The translations under genes and the position numbers were made by a program. Source: Salinadaptatus halalkaliphilus (lineage in GTDB: Archaea; Halobacteriota; Halobacteria; Halobacteriales; Natrialbaceae). From it: DNA of 64,000 bases. Shown here one piece after another: positions 8,641 through 17,666 of this stretch. Every line of letters begins with the position of its first letter. The stretch's first letter is position 1. The notes beneath the pieces were generated by a model. The model was not told the origin of the DNA and did no database searches. It worked only from the letters and a program-made list of their open reading frames with translations. The DNA is taken from the NCBI RefSeq assembly GCF_006543045.1, contig NZ_RBZW01000011.1:99219-163218 (forward strand). Direction: 5' to 3'.

Positions 8641-9200
8641 GCACTGCCAGTGACCCGCTCGCGGAGAGCGTCCTGCTGTTGATCGATTTCCAGCAGGGGT
8701 TCGACGAGCCGTCCTGGGGACCGCGAAACAACCCCGAGGCCGAAGCCCGTGTCGCGGAGCTACTCACACGTTGGCGCGACACCGATCGTCCGATCGTTCA
8801 CGTCCGTCACGACTCGAGCGAACCGGACTCGCCGCTACGGAGCGATCGGCCGGGATTTGCGTTCAAGCCGAGCCTCGAGCCCCGCCCGGACGAGCGGACC
8901 GTCGTCAAATCGGTCAACGGCGCGTTCGTCGACACCGACCTCGAGTCCTGGCTTCGCAGGCAGGGCTACGACCGACTGCTGATCGCCGGGTTGACGACCG
9001 ATCACTGCGTCTCGACGACGACGCGGATGGCCGAGAATCGCGGCTTCGACGTGACCCTCCTCGCCGACGCCACGGCGACCTTCGAACGCTCGTTCGACGG
9101 CGAATCCTTCGACGCCGAGATGGTCCACCGGACGGCGCTCGCTCACCTCGAGGGCGAGTTCGCGACCGTGACGACGACCGCGTCGGTACTCGAACGATAA
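8637..9200 (+). CDS. Cysteine hydrolase (isochorismatase-like)
   Basis: The GTG at 8637 overlaps the preceding stop codon and gives 187 residues. The triad of the isochorismatase/nicotinamidase superfamily is visible: Asp in LLIDFQQGF, Lys in VVKSVNGAF and Cys in [13 protein letters not shown]. Length is normal. Members hydrolyse isochorismate, nicotinamide, ureidomalonate or similar amides; the substrate here cannot be assigned. The frame is open far upstream but that part is an Arg-rich shadow of the YqcI gene. It probably forms a two-gene operon with that gene. Confidence 0.92.
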   Translation: MSTASDPLAESVLLLIDFQQGFDEPSWGPRNNPEAEARVAELLTRWRDTDRPIVHVRHDSSEPDSPLRSDRPGFAFKPSLEPRPDERTVVKSVNGAFVDTDLESWLRRQGYDRLLIAGLTTDHCVSTTTRMAENRGFDVTLLADATATFERSFDGESFDAEMVHRTALAHLEGEFATVTTTASVLER

Positions 9201-9751
9201 ACCTCTCATTTCACACATATTTGGAATCCATATATGATCAGATTATGTAATGTCTGTGTCTCCGGTCGTCGGCCACCAGCCTGCGGGCTTTCCGTCGCCG
9301 TCGTCCTCGAGCCGATCAGGGAAGCGATACGGGGAAGGAGGGTCGCCCTGAGATCGTGGCGAGGGATGCGAGTTACGGCTCGAAACCGGTTGCTCTTTTG
9401 GCGGAGTGTATCGGCGAACGGAACGACCGTAAGCAGTCGCCGTCCGTCCAGCGACTGCCTTCATCGACCGCTATCTGCCGGTACGAAAGGCCGAAGCGGG
9501 GTCGCGAGTGTTCGGGTGGCACAATCCGAATACAGGGAAGATGTCTCCCCGACTACCTGCGAGCTCACTGCGGGCTTTTAAAATATGATATATTGCACAT
9601 AATACAATAATTACCAGTAAAATTATGTGGTGTGTGATTAAATCGTCAGGGTACAGTAGTCGTTTCGAGCACGGAAGCCGACCGGGAACGAGGGGAATCG
9701 GTGGCGTATTCAGGCCGAATCGGTATCTTTCGGAGGGGCTAGAAGACGAGT
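9201..9751. other. 551-bp intergenic region, no gene seen
   Basis: Both edges are AT-rich: 9205-9250 (CATATTTGGAATCCATATATG) and 9575-9640 (TTTTAAAATATGATATATTGC). The middle has ordinary GC but only short frames without recognisable protein features. There is no tRNA-like fold, array or clear repeat. The right part may carry the promoter of the small DUF1328 gene. Confidence 0.5.
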
Positions 9752-9898
9752 ATGTTAGAACTCGCATTGCTGTTTTTCGTCATCGCAATCGTCGCCGGTG
9801 CGCTCGGCGCGACCGGCGTTGCAGGACTGACCATGTCGATCGCCAAGTGGCTCGTGCTGGCGTTTCTGGTGCTAGCTGTGCTGTCACTGCTGCTGTAA
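9752..9898 (+). CDS. DUF1328 (YtjA-like) small membrane protein
   Basis: A 48-residue frame from ATG 9752 to TAA 9896-9898 encodes two hydrophobic helices. The first is [24 protein letters not shown]; after TMSIAKW the second is [15 protein letters not shown]. This is the DUF1328 pattern: MLxxALxFFVIAIIAxxxGxxGIA, then SIAKxLFxxFLVL. The family comprises tiny inner-membrane proteins of unknown function in bacteria and archaea. It is isolated, with about 200 bp before the next gene. The match across the whole length makes it convincing despite the small size. Confidence 0.85.
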   Translation: MLELALLFFVIAIVAGALGATGVAGLTMSIAKWLVLAFLVLAVLSLLL

Positions 9899-10020
9899 GT
9901 ACTGCCCACGAACCGCACGGCACTGCTCGATCGACGCGAGCCGACGGCAAGACCGGGCTGACTCGAGCAGACCGAGACAATGTCGGCGGATTCGTGAGCG
10001 ACGAGCGAACTGAACGCTAC

Positions 10021-10041
10021 GCTGATGAGTTCCACATCAGC
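10021..10041. other. Inverted repeat upstream of acyl-CoA dehydrogenase promoter
   Basis: GCTGATG, a 7-nt spacer, then CATCAGC. It lies 25 bp upstream of the TATA-like box of the acyl-CoA dehydrogenase gene, a possible binding site for a dimeric regulator. Evidence is symmetry and position only. Confidence 0.3.
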
Positions 10042-10065
10042 ACGAGAGCGCCGCGAGTACCGGAT

Positions 10066-10073
10066 CATTTATG
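10066..10073 (+). promoter_or_regulatory. TATA-like box for acyl-CoA dehydrogenase (10099)
   Basis: CATTTATG is 26 nt before the start codon at 10099, the normal spacing for a leaderless haloarchaeal mRNA. Confidence 0.5.
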
Positions 10074-10098
10074 CGCTCGCCTCGTGTGAACTACTGAC

Positions 10099-11268
10099 AT
10101 GGAGTTTCAACTCAGTCAGGAACAGCGACTCATCCGCGACGAGATCCGGACGCTGTGCAGTGACTTCGGTGACGAGTACTGGCGCGAGAAGAATCGCAAC
10201 CACGAGTTCGCCTGGGAGTTCTTCGAGGCGTTCGCCGACGGCGGCTGGTGTGGGATCACGGTCCCCGAGGCGTACGGGGGGCAGGGCTATGGCGTCCAGG
10301 AGGCTTCGATCGTCCAGCAGGAAATCGCCCGTTCGGGGGCGGCGATGGCGGGAACGTCGATCACGTCCCACCACGTCTTCAGCGTCGCGCCGCTGGTCGA
10401 GTTCGGCGACGAAGCACACAAAGAACGCTACCTCCCACAGATCGCCGACGGCGATGTCATGGTCTGTACGGGCGTCACCGAACCCAACGCCGGGACCGAC
10501 ACCTCGCGGATCGAGACGACTGCAGACCGCCAGGGCGACGAGTACGTCATCAACGGGCAGAAAATCTGGACCTCGAAGGCCCAGGAAGCCGACGTTATCA
10601 TGCTGCTCGCCCGGACCAAGCCGCGAGAAGATGCCGACCGGTTCGGCGGCCTCTCGCTGTTTTTCACCGAATTTTCACCCGAAAAAGACGGCGTCGACGT
10701 CCAGGAGATTCCGAAGGCTGGCCGGGGTGCAGCCGATTCTAACGAAGTGTGGTTCGACGATGTCCGTATCCCCGCCGAAGACCGAATCGGCGAGGAAGGT
10801 GAGGGCTTTACGTACCTGCTCTCGTTTGCGAACTCCGAGCGAATCAGCATCGCCGCAAACGCCGTCGGCATCGGCCAGGCGGCGATCGACAAAGCCGCCG
10901 ACTACGCTCGAGAACGGCAGGTGTTCGACGATGTCATCGGCTCATACCAGGCGATCCAACACCCCCTCGCCGACTCCTGGAGCAAACTCGAGCAAGACGA
11001 ACTGATGGTCCGGAAGGCGGCGTGGTGTTACGACGAGGGCAAAGACGCCGGGGCACCATCGAACGCCGTCAAACTCAGGGCCAGCGAAGACGCTATCGAA
11101 GCCTGCGAACGTGCCGTCCGCGTCCACGGCGGGATGGGCTACGCCCAGGAGTACGACGTCGAACGCTACTGGCGCGAGGCGATGATCAACGTCATCGCAC
11201 CCATCTCGAACGAGATGGTCAAAAACTACATCGCCCAGCACGTCCTCGAGTTGCCGCGGTCCTACTAA
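10099..11268 (+). CDS. Acyl-CoA dehydrogenase
   Basis: A cytosolic FAD enzyme that introduces a trans-2,3 double bond in acyl-CoA; 389 residues, normal length. N-terminal helices (MEFQLSQEQRLIRDEIR), the flavin-loop CTGVTEPNAGTD and the C-terminal VHGGMGYAQEYDVERYWRE are clear. The segment that usually holds the catalytic glutamate (YEGT-EIQ) reads INVIAPISNEMVKNYIA, so the base is either shifted or supplied elsewhere, as in isovaleryl-type enzymes. It opens the acyl-CoA island and is followed, on the same strand, by the TRAP permease. Substrate chain is unknown. Confidence 0.93.
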   Translation: MEFQLSQEQRLIRDEIRTLCSDFGDEYWREKNRNHEFAWEFFEAFADGGWCGITVPEAYGGQGYGVQEASIVQQEIARSGAAMAGTSITSHHVFSVAPLVEFGDEAHKERYLPQIADGDVMVCTGVTEPNAGTDTSRIETTADRQGDEYVINGQKIWTSKAQEADVIMLLARTKPREDADRFGGLSLFFTEFSPEKDGVDVQEIPKAGRGAADSNEVWFDDVRIPAEDRIGEEGEGFTYLLSFANSERISIAANAVGIGQAAIDKAADYARERQVFDDVIGSYQAIQHPLADSWSKLEQDELMVRKAAWCYDEGKDAGAPSNAVKLRASEDAIEACERAVRVHGGMGYAQEYDVERYWREAMINVIAPISNEMVKNYIAQHVLELPRSY

Positions 11269-11351
11269 TCCGGGATCGGTTTCGACACCGACGGTTTTTC
11301 CCACCGTTTTTCTTCCGCGTGAAAACCAATCATGGTACGGCTACGCACAAG

Positions 11352-11359
11352 TATTATTA
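11352..11359 (+). promoter_or_regulatory. TATA-like box for TRAP permease
   Basis: TATTATTA ends 23 nt before the ATG at 11383. This spacing favours the 11383 start over an in-frame ATG at 11332 that would lie upstream of the box. Confidence 0.55.
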
Positions 11360-11382
11360 GCACGTGGCGAATCGAACAGGAT

Positions 11383-13419
11383 ATGGGAGCGCAAGGGCCC
11401 GATCAGGGTCACGTAGACGATGGTAGTGTCAACGATCTAGATGATCTACCCGAAATTATCCCGCGTTCGGCCGACGATCTCTCACTCGAGCGACTCGTTC
11501 GTATCGCACTCTATACACTCGGTGTCGTAACGGTCATCTGGCACCTCTACTACGCCTCGAGCGGTCGGATGCCACGGTCACAACACGCGAACATACATCT
11601 GGGGCTGATGCTCACGGCGTTCTATCTCGCCGCACTCAATTTCTCCCCGGACGACATCCGCGAGCGCCTCGACAACGTCGTTTCGGCCGGCTTACTCGTG
11701 ACGATCGTCGCGTGTACGGCCTACGTTCACATTCACTACTGGCGGTGGCTCAGACAAGCCCGCGAGCAGTACATCTACACGAACGTCGATCTGCTGGTCG
11801 GGGCAGTGATCATGGTCATCACCATTCACGCGACCTGGAAGGCCTACGGCAAACTGCTTGGACTCGTCACCGTCGCGGCGATCGGCTACGGCTACTTTGG
11901 GCCGATGTTCCCCGGGATACTGAACCACGGCGGGTTCGACCTCGAGACGATCATCTACAGTAATTCGGTCGCGCTCAACGGTGTCTATGGCTTCTTGCTG
12001 GGGGTCGGTGCGACCTGGGTGGTGATCTTTATCCTCTTTGCGGGGATCATCGAGTCCTACGGGGGGATGGACTACGTCATCAAACTCGGGCGAACGATCG
12101 GGAGTCGGATCAGTTCCGGGATTCCCCAGGTCGCCGTCGTCTCGAGTATGTTGATGGGATCGATCACCGGTAGTTCGGCGGCCAACGTCGCCACGACGGG
12201 TTCCTTTACGATCCCGTTGATGCAAGACAACAAGATCGAGGACAAGTACGCCGCCTCGATCGAGTCGATCGCGAGCACTGGCGGCCAGATACTGCCGCCG
12301 GTGATGGGATCGGCCGCGTTCCTGATGGCCGACATCATCGGCGTCGCCTTCGCCGACATCATCGTCGCTGCGTTACTCCCTGCCCTCCTGTTCTACGTCG
12401 GGATGGCCTTTATCGTCCACCTCTCGGCCCACCGATACGGGTGGCTGATGGACGAGGACGAGTTCGACGCGATTCCCGAAGAGGAGCGGATGGGCGTCCT
12501 CGAGACCCTCATCAGCACCGCGCCGTACACGATCCCGCTGGTGATCTTGATCTACACGCTGGTCGCACTCCGGTGGGACCCGATGACCGCCGGGATGTGG
12601 GCGATCCTCTCGCTGATCCCAGCCGCGCTGGTTCGAGATCTGATCCTCGATCGGCCGTCGACACACACCGTCAAAATCTGGGGGCGGCGGACGATCGAGG
12701 GCTGTAAGATCGGCGTCGTCAATATGGCACCGCTGACGGCCGTGCTGGCGTCACTCGGTATCGTCATCCAGATCATCACCCAGACCGGCTTCGCGCTCGA
12801 CTTCTCACTGCGGATGGTTTCGATCGCCGGCGGCGTCTTCATCGCCGTCCTCTTTCTGGCGATGGTCGCGAGCATCCTCTTCGGACTCGGGATGCCAACG
12901 CCGGCGGCCTACGTCGTGGTCGCCGTGTTGACCGCACCCGGGTTGATCCAACTCGGCGTCGGCGAGATCACGGCGCATATGTTCGTGTTCTACTTCGCGT
13001 TGCTCTCGACGATTACGCCGCCGGTCGCACTCTCGTGTGCGGTTGCCTGTGGGATCGCCGGAGCATCGTTCTGGGACGTCTGTAAGGAGACGGTTCGGCT
13101 GGGGCTGTTTGCCTTCCTGATCCCGTGGGTCTTCATCATCAACGAACCGCTGATCTACTGGGAGGGGACGACAACCGCACTGTTGTTCGTGACCACGTCG
13201 GTCGGTATGCTCGCCGTCGTCATCGCACTCGTCGGCTACGACCTCCAGGCGAAACTCAACGCCATCTCTCGAGGGTTATACATGGTTGTCGGACTCGGCA
13301 TCTGGTTCGTGCCGAACATGGCAGCCAAGATCGGTCTTAGCGTCTTCCTCGTCGTCTGGGTGATCGCCGTCTTCAGCGAGACGATTCCGAGTATCGAGCA
13401 GTTCATGGCCTCTCGGTAA
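11383..13419 (+). CDS. TRAP transporter fused permease (DctQM, TAXI type)
   Basis: A 678-residue polytopic membrane protein with a small-subunit-like N-terminal part of about four membrane helices and a DctM-like part of about twelve. Signature stretches include GSITGSSAANVATTGSFTIPLM and STGGQILPPVMGSAAFLMAD, duplicated late as LGMPTPAAYVVVAVLTAPGL and TPPVALSCAVACGIAG. Fused permeases of this kind work with TAXI-family binding proteins and import carboxylates by a Na+ or H+ gradient. The TAXI binding protein gene lies 1 kb away in convergent orientation (14382-15389). Start chosen from the TATA spacing. Confidence 0.95.
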   Translation: MGAQGPDQGHVDDGSVNDLDDLPEIIPRSADDLSLERLVRIALYTLGVVTVIWHLYYASSGRMPRSQHANIHLGLMLTAFYLAALNFSPDDIRERLDNVVSAGLLVTIVACTAYVHIHYWRWLRQAREQYIYTNVDLLVGAVIMVITIHATWKAYGKLLGLVTVAAIGYGYFGPMFPGILNHGGFDLETIIYSNSVALNGVYGFLLGVGATWVVIFILFAGIIESYGGMDYVIKLGRTIGSRISSGIPQVAVVSSMLMGSITGSSAANVATTGSFTIPLMQDNKIEDKYAASIESIASTGGQILPPVMGSAAFLMADIIGVAFADIIVAALLPALLFYVGMAFIVHLSAHRYGWLMDEDEFDAIPEEERMGVLETLISTAPYTIPLVILIYTLVALRWDPMTAGMWAILSLIPAALVRDLILDRPSTHTVKIWGRRTIEGCKIGVVNMAPLTAVLASLGIVIQIITQTGFALDFSLRMVSIAGGVFIAVLFLAMVASILFGLGMPTPAAYVVVAVLTAPGLIQLGVGEITAHMFVFYFALLSTITPPVALSCAVACGIAGASFWDVCKETVRLGLFAFLIPWVFIINEPLIYWEGTTTALLFVTTSVGMLAVVIALVGYDLQAKLNAISRGLYMVVGLGIWFVPNMAAKIGLSVFLVVWVIAVFSETIPSIEQFMASR

Positions 13420-13499
13420 CCGGGCCGCTGCCCACCTGGTCGCTCCAGCGATCTCTGGTATCGGAACGTCTTTACCCCTCGTTTGTGAACTTGTGACGT

Positions 13500-14270
13500 A
13501 TGCTAGACGGCAAAACAGCGTTCGTCACTGGCGCCAGTCAGGGGATCGGCAAACACATCGCACTCGAGTTGGCTGACCGCGGCGCATCGGTCGCCCTCGC
13601 TGCCCGAGGCGACGGGATCTACGATACGGCCGACCAGATCGACGACGACCGGGCGCTCCCGGTCGAAACGGACGTCACCGAGGTCGATTCGATCGTCGAC
13701 TCGCTCGAGCGAACGGCCGAGGAGTTCGGTGGCATCGACTGCGTCGTCAACAACGCCGGTATCGGCGGCCCCCACAAAACCCTCGCGGAGATGCCACTCG
13801 AGGAGTGGGAGCACACGCTCGACGTCAACCTCACCGGTGCTTTCCTCGTCTGTAAACACGCATTTCCCTACCTCGAGGAGAGCGAGCAGGCGAGTCTGAT
13901 CAACATCTCCTCGATCGCCGCCAAGGACCCGTACCCGACGCGAACACCGTACTCCGCGTCGAAGGCCGGCATGATCGGCTTTTCGCGCGACCTGGCCTAC
14001 GAGTGGGGCGAACACGACATCACGGTAAACACGATCTGTCCCGGTGCGGTCGAAGGAGAGCGCATCGAGCGAATGATCGAAAAGCAAGCCGAGAAACGCG
14101 GCGTCTCCTACGAGGAAGCCAAGGCGGCCCGAATCACGGACAAACTGCCCCTCGATAGCATCGTCAGCCCCGAAGATATCGGTGCGTACGTCGCCTTCCT
14201 GGCGAGCGAACACGCACGAAACATCACCGCACAGGATATTAACATCGACTCCGGCGCGAGACAGGATTAG
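13500..14270 (+). CDS. SDR family oxidoreductase (3-oxoacyl-ACP reductase-like)
   Basis: A classical SDR of 256 residues with TGASQGIG cofactor motif, NNAGIGG, catalytic Ser in INISSIAAKD and YSASK (YxxxK). The segment ICPGAVEGERIERMIEKQAEKRG and C-terminal DINIDSGAR are typical. Such FabG-like enzymes often act as hydroxyacyl-CoA or alcohol dehydrogenases in catabolic clusters. It follows the TRAP permease on the same strand after 80 bp, between permease and binding protein, so a role in catabolism of the imported acid is likely but unproven. Confidence 0.9.
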   Translation: MLDGKTAFVTGASQGIGKHIALELADRGASVALAARGDGIYDTADQIDDDRALPVETDVTEVDSIVDSLERTAEEFGGIDCVVNNAGIGGPHKTLAEMPLEEWEHTLDVNLTGAFLVCKHAFPYLEESEQASLINISSIAAKDPYPTRTPYSASKAGMIGFSRDLAYEWGEHDITVNTICPGAVEGERIERMIEKQAEKRGVSYEEAKAARITDKLPLDSIVSPEDIGAYVAFLASEHARNITAQDINIDSGARQD

Positions 14271-14296
14271 GCCCGGCAGTGCAGGGGTCGACCGGT

Positions 14297-14322
14297 ACTC
14301 GAGCGGGTGACACCGCTCGAGT
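14297..14322. terminator. Perfect hairpin between convergent SDR and TAXI genes
   Basis: ACTCGAGCGG, loop GTGACA, CCGCTCGAGT: a perfect 10-bp stem in the 111-bp gap between two convergent genes. It could mark transcript ends for both. Archaeal termination mainly needs T-runs, so the assignment is tentative. Confidence 0.4.
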
Positions 14323-14381
14323 CGGCGCGACCGCCATCTTTGTCAGAATATCGATAAAAACAGTTGTGCGAGCGGGCTGCG

Positions 14382-15389
14382 TTACAGAACGCCCTGGTCC
14401 TCGAAGAAGTTCTGTGCACCCGCGTGCATCTCGACGTCCGGAATGTTGGCCGCCGGGGTAGCGAGGTTGTCCATGTCAGCCCAGTCTCCGGCCAGGGCCT
14501 GGTAGTCGGCGAGTTCCCCGCTGTTGTCGTTGATCAGTTCGAGGATCGAGTACATCAGATCGTCGTCGAAGTCGGGGGTGACGAACACGTTGTAGATCGT
14601 CGAGACCCACCACTCTTCGTCGCGGTCGCCGACCTCGGGACCGGGCGTGTCCTCGGTCGGGATGTATTCGCCGGTGACCGGCGCCTCCTCGCTCTCGATG
14701 CTCTCGACGACCTCGTCGGGCCAGTGGACGAGCCACGCGTCCTCGTTGATCGAGTACTGCTCCTCGACGTAGCTTGGTTGGAGATCGACGTTGATCCGAA
14801 TGTCACTGACGACGTCTGCAGTGCCGTCGTTGAGCGCTGCACCCTCCTCGCCGTAGCTGACCGCCAGTTCGTCGATCTCGTCTAGATCGACGGCGTGTTC
14901 CATGTGGCGTTCGGTCATCGTCCGCATCGCCGTCCCGACCGGGTTCGCGTTGACCGACAGCCCCTCGAGATCTTCGGCCGTTTCACAGGTCTCCTGATCG
15001 ACGGCGGCGAGCCCGCCCTGGATGTCGTAGTACCAGAACGCCGACTGAATCTCGTTGTCGAAGGGTTCGTTCTCGTACTCGCCGATTTCGTTAGCGATTT
15101 CGTAGGCGTTTAGCGAGTCGGTGTACGCCATATCGGTCTGCCCTGAGTCTAGCTGGCGCATGCTCTGTAGCGCGCCGTCGGACGGCCGCGCGTCGATCGA
15201 GAAGTCCGCCTCCTCGTCCGCGACTGCGGCCAGTCCGGCCGAGAGCTGATACGCGGACGTATCCTCGGTCGAGGTACGCATCTGAATCTCTTCCCCACCG
15301 TTGTCTCCCATACAGCCGGCAATTCCCACAGCGCTTGCCGCACCGATCGCTGCAAGTGCTTGCCGTCGGGTGGTCTTCTGGCAACCCAT
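14382..15389 (-). CDS. TAXI-family TRAP transporter solute-binding lipoprotein
   Basis: A secreted, membrane-anchored binding protein of 335 residues. The N terminus has a twin-arginine signal (TTRRQALAAIGAASAVGIAGC) ending in a lipobox Cys near residue 26, the usual Tat lipoprotein export signal of haloarchaea. The mature part is acidic and contains TAXI-type stretches such as LDSGQTDMAYTDSLNAYEIAN, LEGLSVNANPVGTAMRTM and WWVSTIYNVFVTPDF. It should deliver a carboxylate to the fused permease at 11383. A TATA-like GTAAATAT at 15413-15420 (minus strand) is 24-31 nt upstream. Confidence 0.93.
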   Translation of the reverse strand: MGCQKTTRRQALAAIGAASAVGIAGCMGDNGGEEIQMRTSTEDTSAYQLSAGLAAVADEEADFSIDARPSDGALQSMRQLDSGQTDMAYTDSLNAYEIANEIGEYENEPFDNEIQSAFWYYDIQGGLAAVDQETCETAEDLEGLSVNANPVGTAMRTMTERHMEHAVDLDEIDELAVSYGEEGAALNDGTADVVSDIRINVDLQPSYVEEQYSINEDAWLVHWPDEVVESIESEEAPVTGEYIPTEDTPGPEVGDRDEEWWVSTIYNVFVTPDFDDDLMYSILELINDNSGELADYQALAGDWADMDNLATPAANIPDVEMHAGAQNFFEDQGVL

Positions 15390-15487
15390 ACCATACCACA
15401 GTGATTAATAGGGTAAATATGTGTCGGTGAGCGTCGGTTCGACGCGGTTTCGCCCCGTCCGACGCCTCGGGTTCCCAGTCGGGGAGC

Positions 15488-16693
15488 TTATTCGACGATA
15501 TCGTCGTTTCGCAACCGTTCGATTTCGTCGTCGTCGTAGCCGTATTCGCTCAAAACGTCGTCCGTACTCCCGCCGAGACGCTGTGGCGGGACCTCGAGGG
15601 TCGTCGTTAGTTCCGAGAAGTGCACCGGACTGTCGACGACCTCGGCATCCTGGCGATTCTCCCGTGGCATCGACTGACGAAGTTGTCGGTGCTCGACGTG
15701 TTCGTCGTCCCAGACCGACCGCGTGTCGTTGATCGGCCCGGCCGGCACGCCCTCGTCCCGGAGTCGCTCGAGCCATTCGGCTGCGGGTCGGCTATCGAAG
15801 ATCGGCTCGACTTCGGCGAGGAGCGCCTCGCGATTCGCGACGCGGTCGTCGAGCGTCTCGAAACGCTCGTCGGCGAGCAGTTCCGGCGCCTCGAGCGCAC
15901 GGCAAAATCCGTTCCACAGGGAGTCGGTCCCCGCGGGGACGACGATGCTGTCGTCGGCACACTCGAAGACGCCGAAGGGGGCGATCGAGGGATGGCGAGT
16001 CCCCAATCGCGGGAACGGTTCGTCGGTACCGAAACTGTGGCCCGCGCGGGCGGTGAGCCACGAAATCGCCGCGTCGAACATCGGGACCTCGACCCACTCG
16101 CCGTCGATCTCCCCGTTTTCTCGAGCGTAGAGCGCGGCCAGGACGCTCTGGACGGCGTACGAGCCGGCGATGAGGTCACCGACCGGAAGCCCGGACCACA
16201 GCGGCGGGCCGTCTTCGGTGCCCGTGATCGACATGATTCCGCTCATTCCCTGGACGAGCATGTCCCAGGCAGGCATCTCCTCGTAGGGACTGTCACGACC
16301 GAACCCCGAGATTGAACAGTAGACGAGTTCGGGATTCAACGCCGAAACCGTCTCGTATCCTAGCCCGTACGACTCCGCGCGGCCTGGCTTCGTACTCTCG
16401 ATGAAGACGTCGGCGTCGGCAAGCAGCGTCTGTGCGACCTCCTGGCCCTCCTCGGACTTGAGATCGACCGCGACGCTTCGTTTGTTCCGGTTGATCGAGT
16501 CGAAGTACGCCGGGCTCGGCTGAAGACTCCGGCTTCGATCCCCGCGACCGACCGCCTCGAGTTTGATCACCGTCGCTCCGAGGTCGCCGAGTTGCATCGA
16601 CGCAAACGGGCCAGCGATAACCTGCGTCAGATCGACGACCGTGATATCCGACAGTGGTAGTGCTGTCTCGTCTCCTGTGCCCGTAGTTGGCAT
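15488..16693 (-). CDS. CaiB/BaiF family III CoA-transferase
   Basis: Transfers CoA between a CoA thioester and a free carboxylate; 401 residues, normal length. The start at 16693 (MPTTGTGDETALPLSDITVVDLTQVIAGPFASMQLGDLGA) fits the family N terminus. The expected catalytic Asp is in AWDMLVQGMSGIMSITG, and LKSEEGQEVAQTLLADADVFIESTKPG is characteristic. It is divergent from the crotonase gene at 16816 with 122 bp between starts. Within the island it probably activates or exchanges the CoA of the imported acid. Confidence 0.94.
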   Translation of the reverse strand: MPTTGTGDETALPLSDITVVDLTQVIAGPFASMQLGDLGATVIKLEAVGRGDRSRSLQPSPAYFDSINRNKRSVAVDLKSEEGQEVAQTLLADADVFIESTKPGRAESYGLGYETVSALNPELVYCSISGFGRDSPYEEMPAWDMLVQGMSGIMSITGTEDGPPLWSGLPVGDLIAGSYAVQSVLAALYARENGEIDGEWVEVPMFDAAISWLTARAGHSFGTDEPFPRLGTRHPSIAPFGVFECADDSIVVPAGTDSLWNGFCRALEAPELLADERFETLDDRVANREALLAEVEPIFDSRPAAEWLERLRDEGVPAGPINDTRSVWDDEHVEHRQLRQSMPRENRQDAEVVDSPVHFSELTTTLEVPPQRLGGSTDDVLSEYGYDDDEIERLRNDDIVE

Positions 16694-16815
16694 ACTGCAG
16701 TGTTCGCTCGCGAGATGGTAAGCGTTTGGATACACTCAAGTGGTCGCTGCCCGTCGAGTGTACACGTTCGCCAGCGAACCACACGCACGTGCGACAAGAT
16801 ACCAACTCCGCACTC

Positions 16816-17598
16816 ATGTACGACGACATTCGATACGAAACCGACGGTGGAATCGCGACGATAACGATCGACCGACCGGACGTCTACAACGCCTTCCGCG
16901 AGCAGACGATCGCCGAACTCAACGTTGCACTCCGGGAGGCGTTCGACGACGACGGCGTCTACGTGATCGTCCTCACCGGCGCCGAAGACGGCTTCTGTGC
17001 CGGCGCGGACGTCACGGAGATGCCCGACTGGCACGAAGAGATGAGCAAGGAAGACTATGCCGGCTACCTTCGGGGCGTCCAGAACGTCGTCCGCCAGCTT
17101 CGAGCCGGCGAAAAGCCCTCGATCGCCGCCGTCTCCGGACCGGCGATCGGCGCCGGCTGTGACTTCGCACTTGCCTGTGATCTCCGGATCGTCGACGAGG
17201 ACGCAAGGCTCCGGGAAGGGTTCGTCCGCGTCGGCCTCGTCCCCGGCGACGGCGGCGGCTGGCTGCTCCCGCGACTCATCGGCGAGTCGAAAGCCAAGGA
17301 GTACCTGTTGACGGGCAAGGACATCGACGCCGACGACGCGGTCGATCTCGGCCTCGCCGTCGAGATCGCCGACGACTCCCTCGAGGCGGCGACCGACCTC
17401 GCCGCGGAGATCCTCGATCTGCCCGCGCTTGCGGTCAGGCGAACGAACGCCCTCACCGACTGGGAACAGACCTTCGAGGACTACTCCGCCGACGCGATCG
17501 ACTACCAGTGGGAGTGTGTCAACGACGCGGAACACCACGAGGCGATCGCCGCGTTCACCGAGAAGCGAGAGCCGGAGTACGAACGACAGTACAGTTAG
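16816..17598 (+). CDS. Crotonase-fold protein 1 (enoyl-CoA hydratase/isomerase-like)
   Basis: A 260-residue crotonase with the oxyanion-hole segments GFCAGADV and GPAIGAGCDFALACD. At the positions of the two catalytic glutamates of rat hydratase (E144, E164) it has Asp (GAGCD) and Phe (REGFVRVGLVPGDGGGW), so simple hydratase activity is doubtful; hydrolase, isomerase or decarboxylase roles are possible. The FVRVGLVPGDGGGW form is shared by a distinct subgroup of annotated hydratases. It is divergent from the CoA-transferase and converges on the acyl-CoA dehydrogenase. Confidence 0.88.
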   Translation: MYDDIRYETDGGIATITIDRPDVYNAFREQTIAELNVALREAFDDDGVYVIVLTGAEDGFCAGADVTEMPDWHEEMSKEDYAGYLRGVQNVVRQLRAGEKPSIAAVSGPAIGAGCDFALACDLRIVDEDARLREGFVRVGLVPGDGGGWLLPRLIGESKAKEYLLTGKDIDADDAVDLGLAVEIADDSLEAATDLAAEILDLPALAVRRTNALTDWEQTFEDYSADAIDYQWECVNDAEHHEAIAAFTEKREPEYERQYS

Positions 17599-17666
17599 CC
17601 CCGCAGGGGCAGTTTTGGCGTGATCGAAACCGCGTCGAACCGCCGCGGTCGACGCGGTAGACCCGA

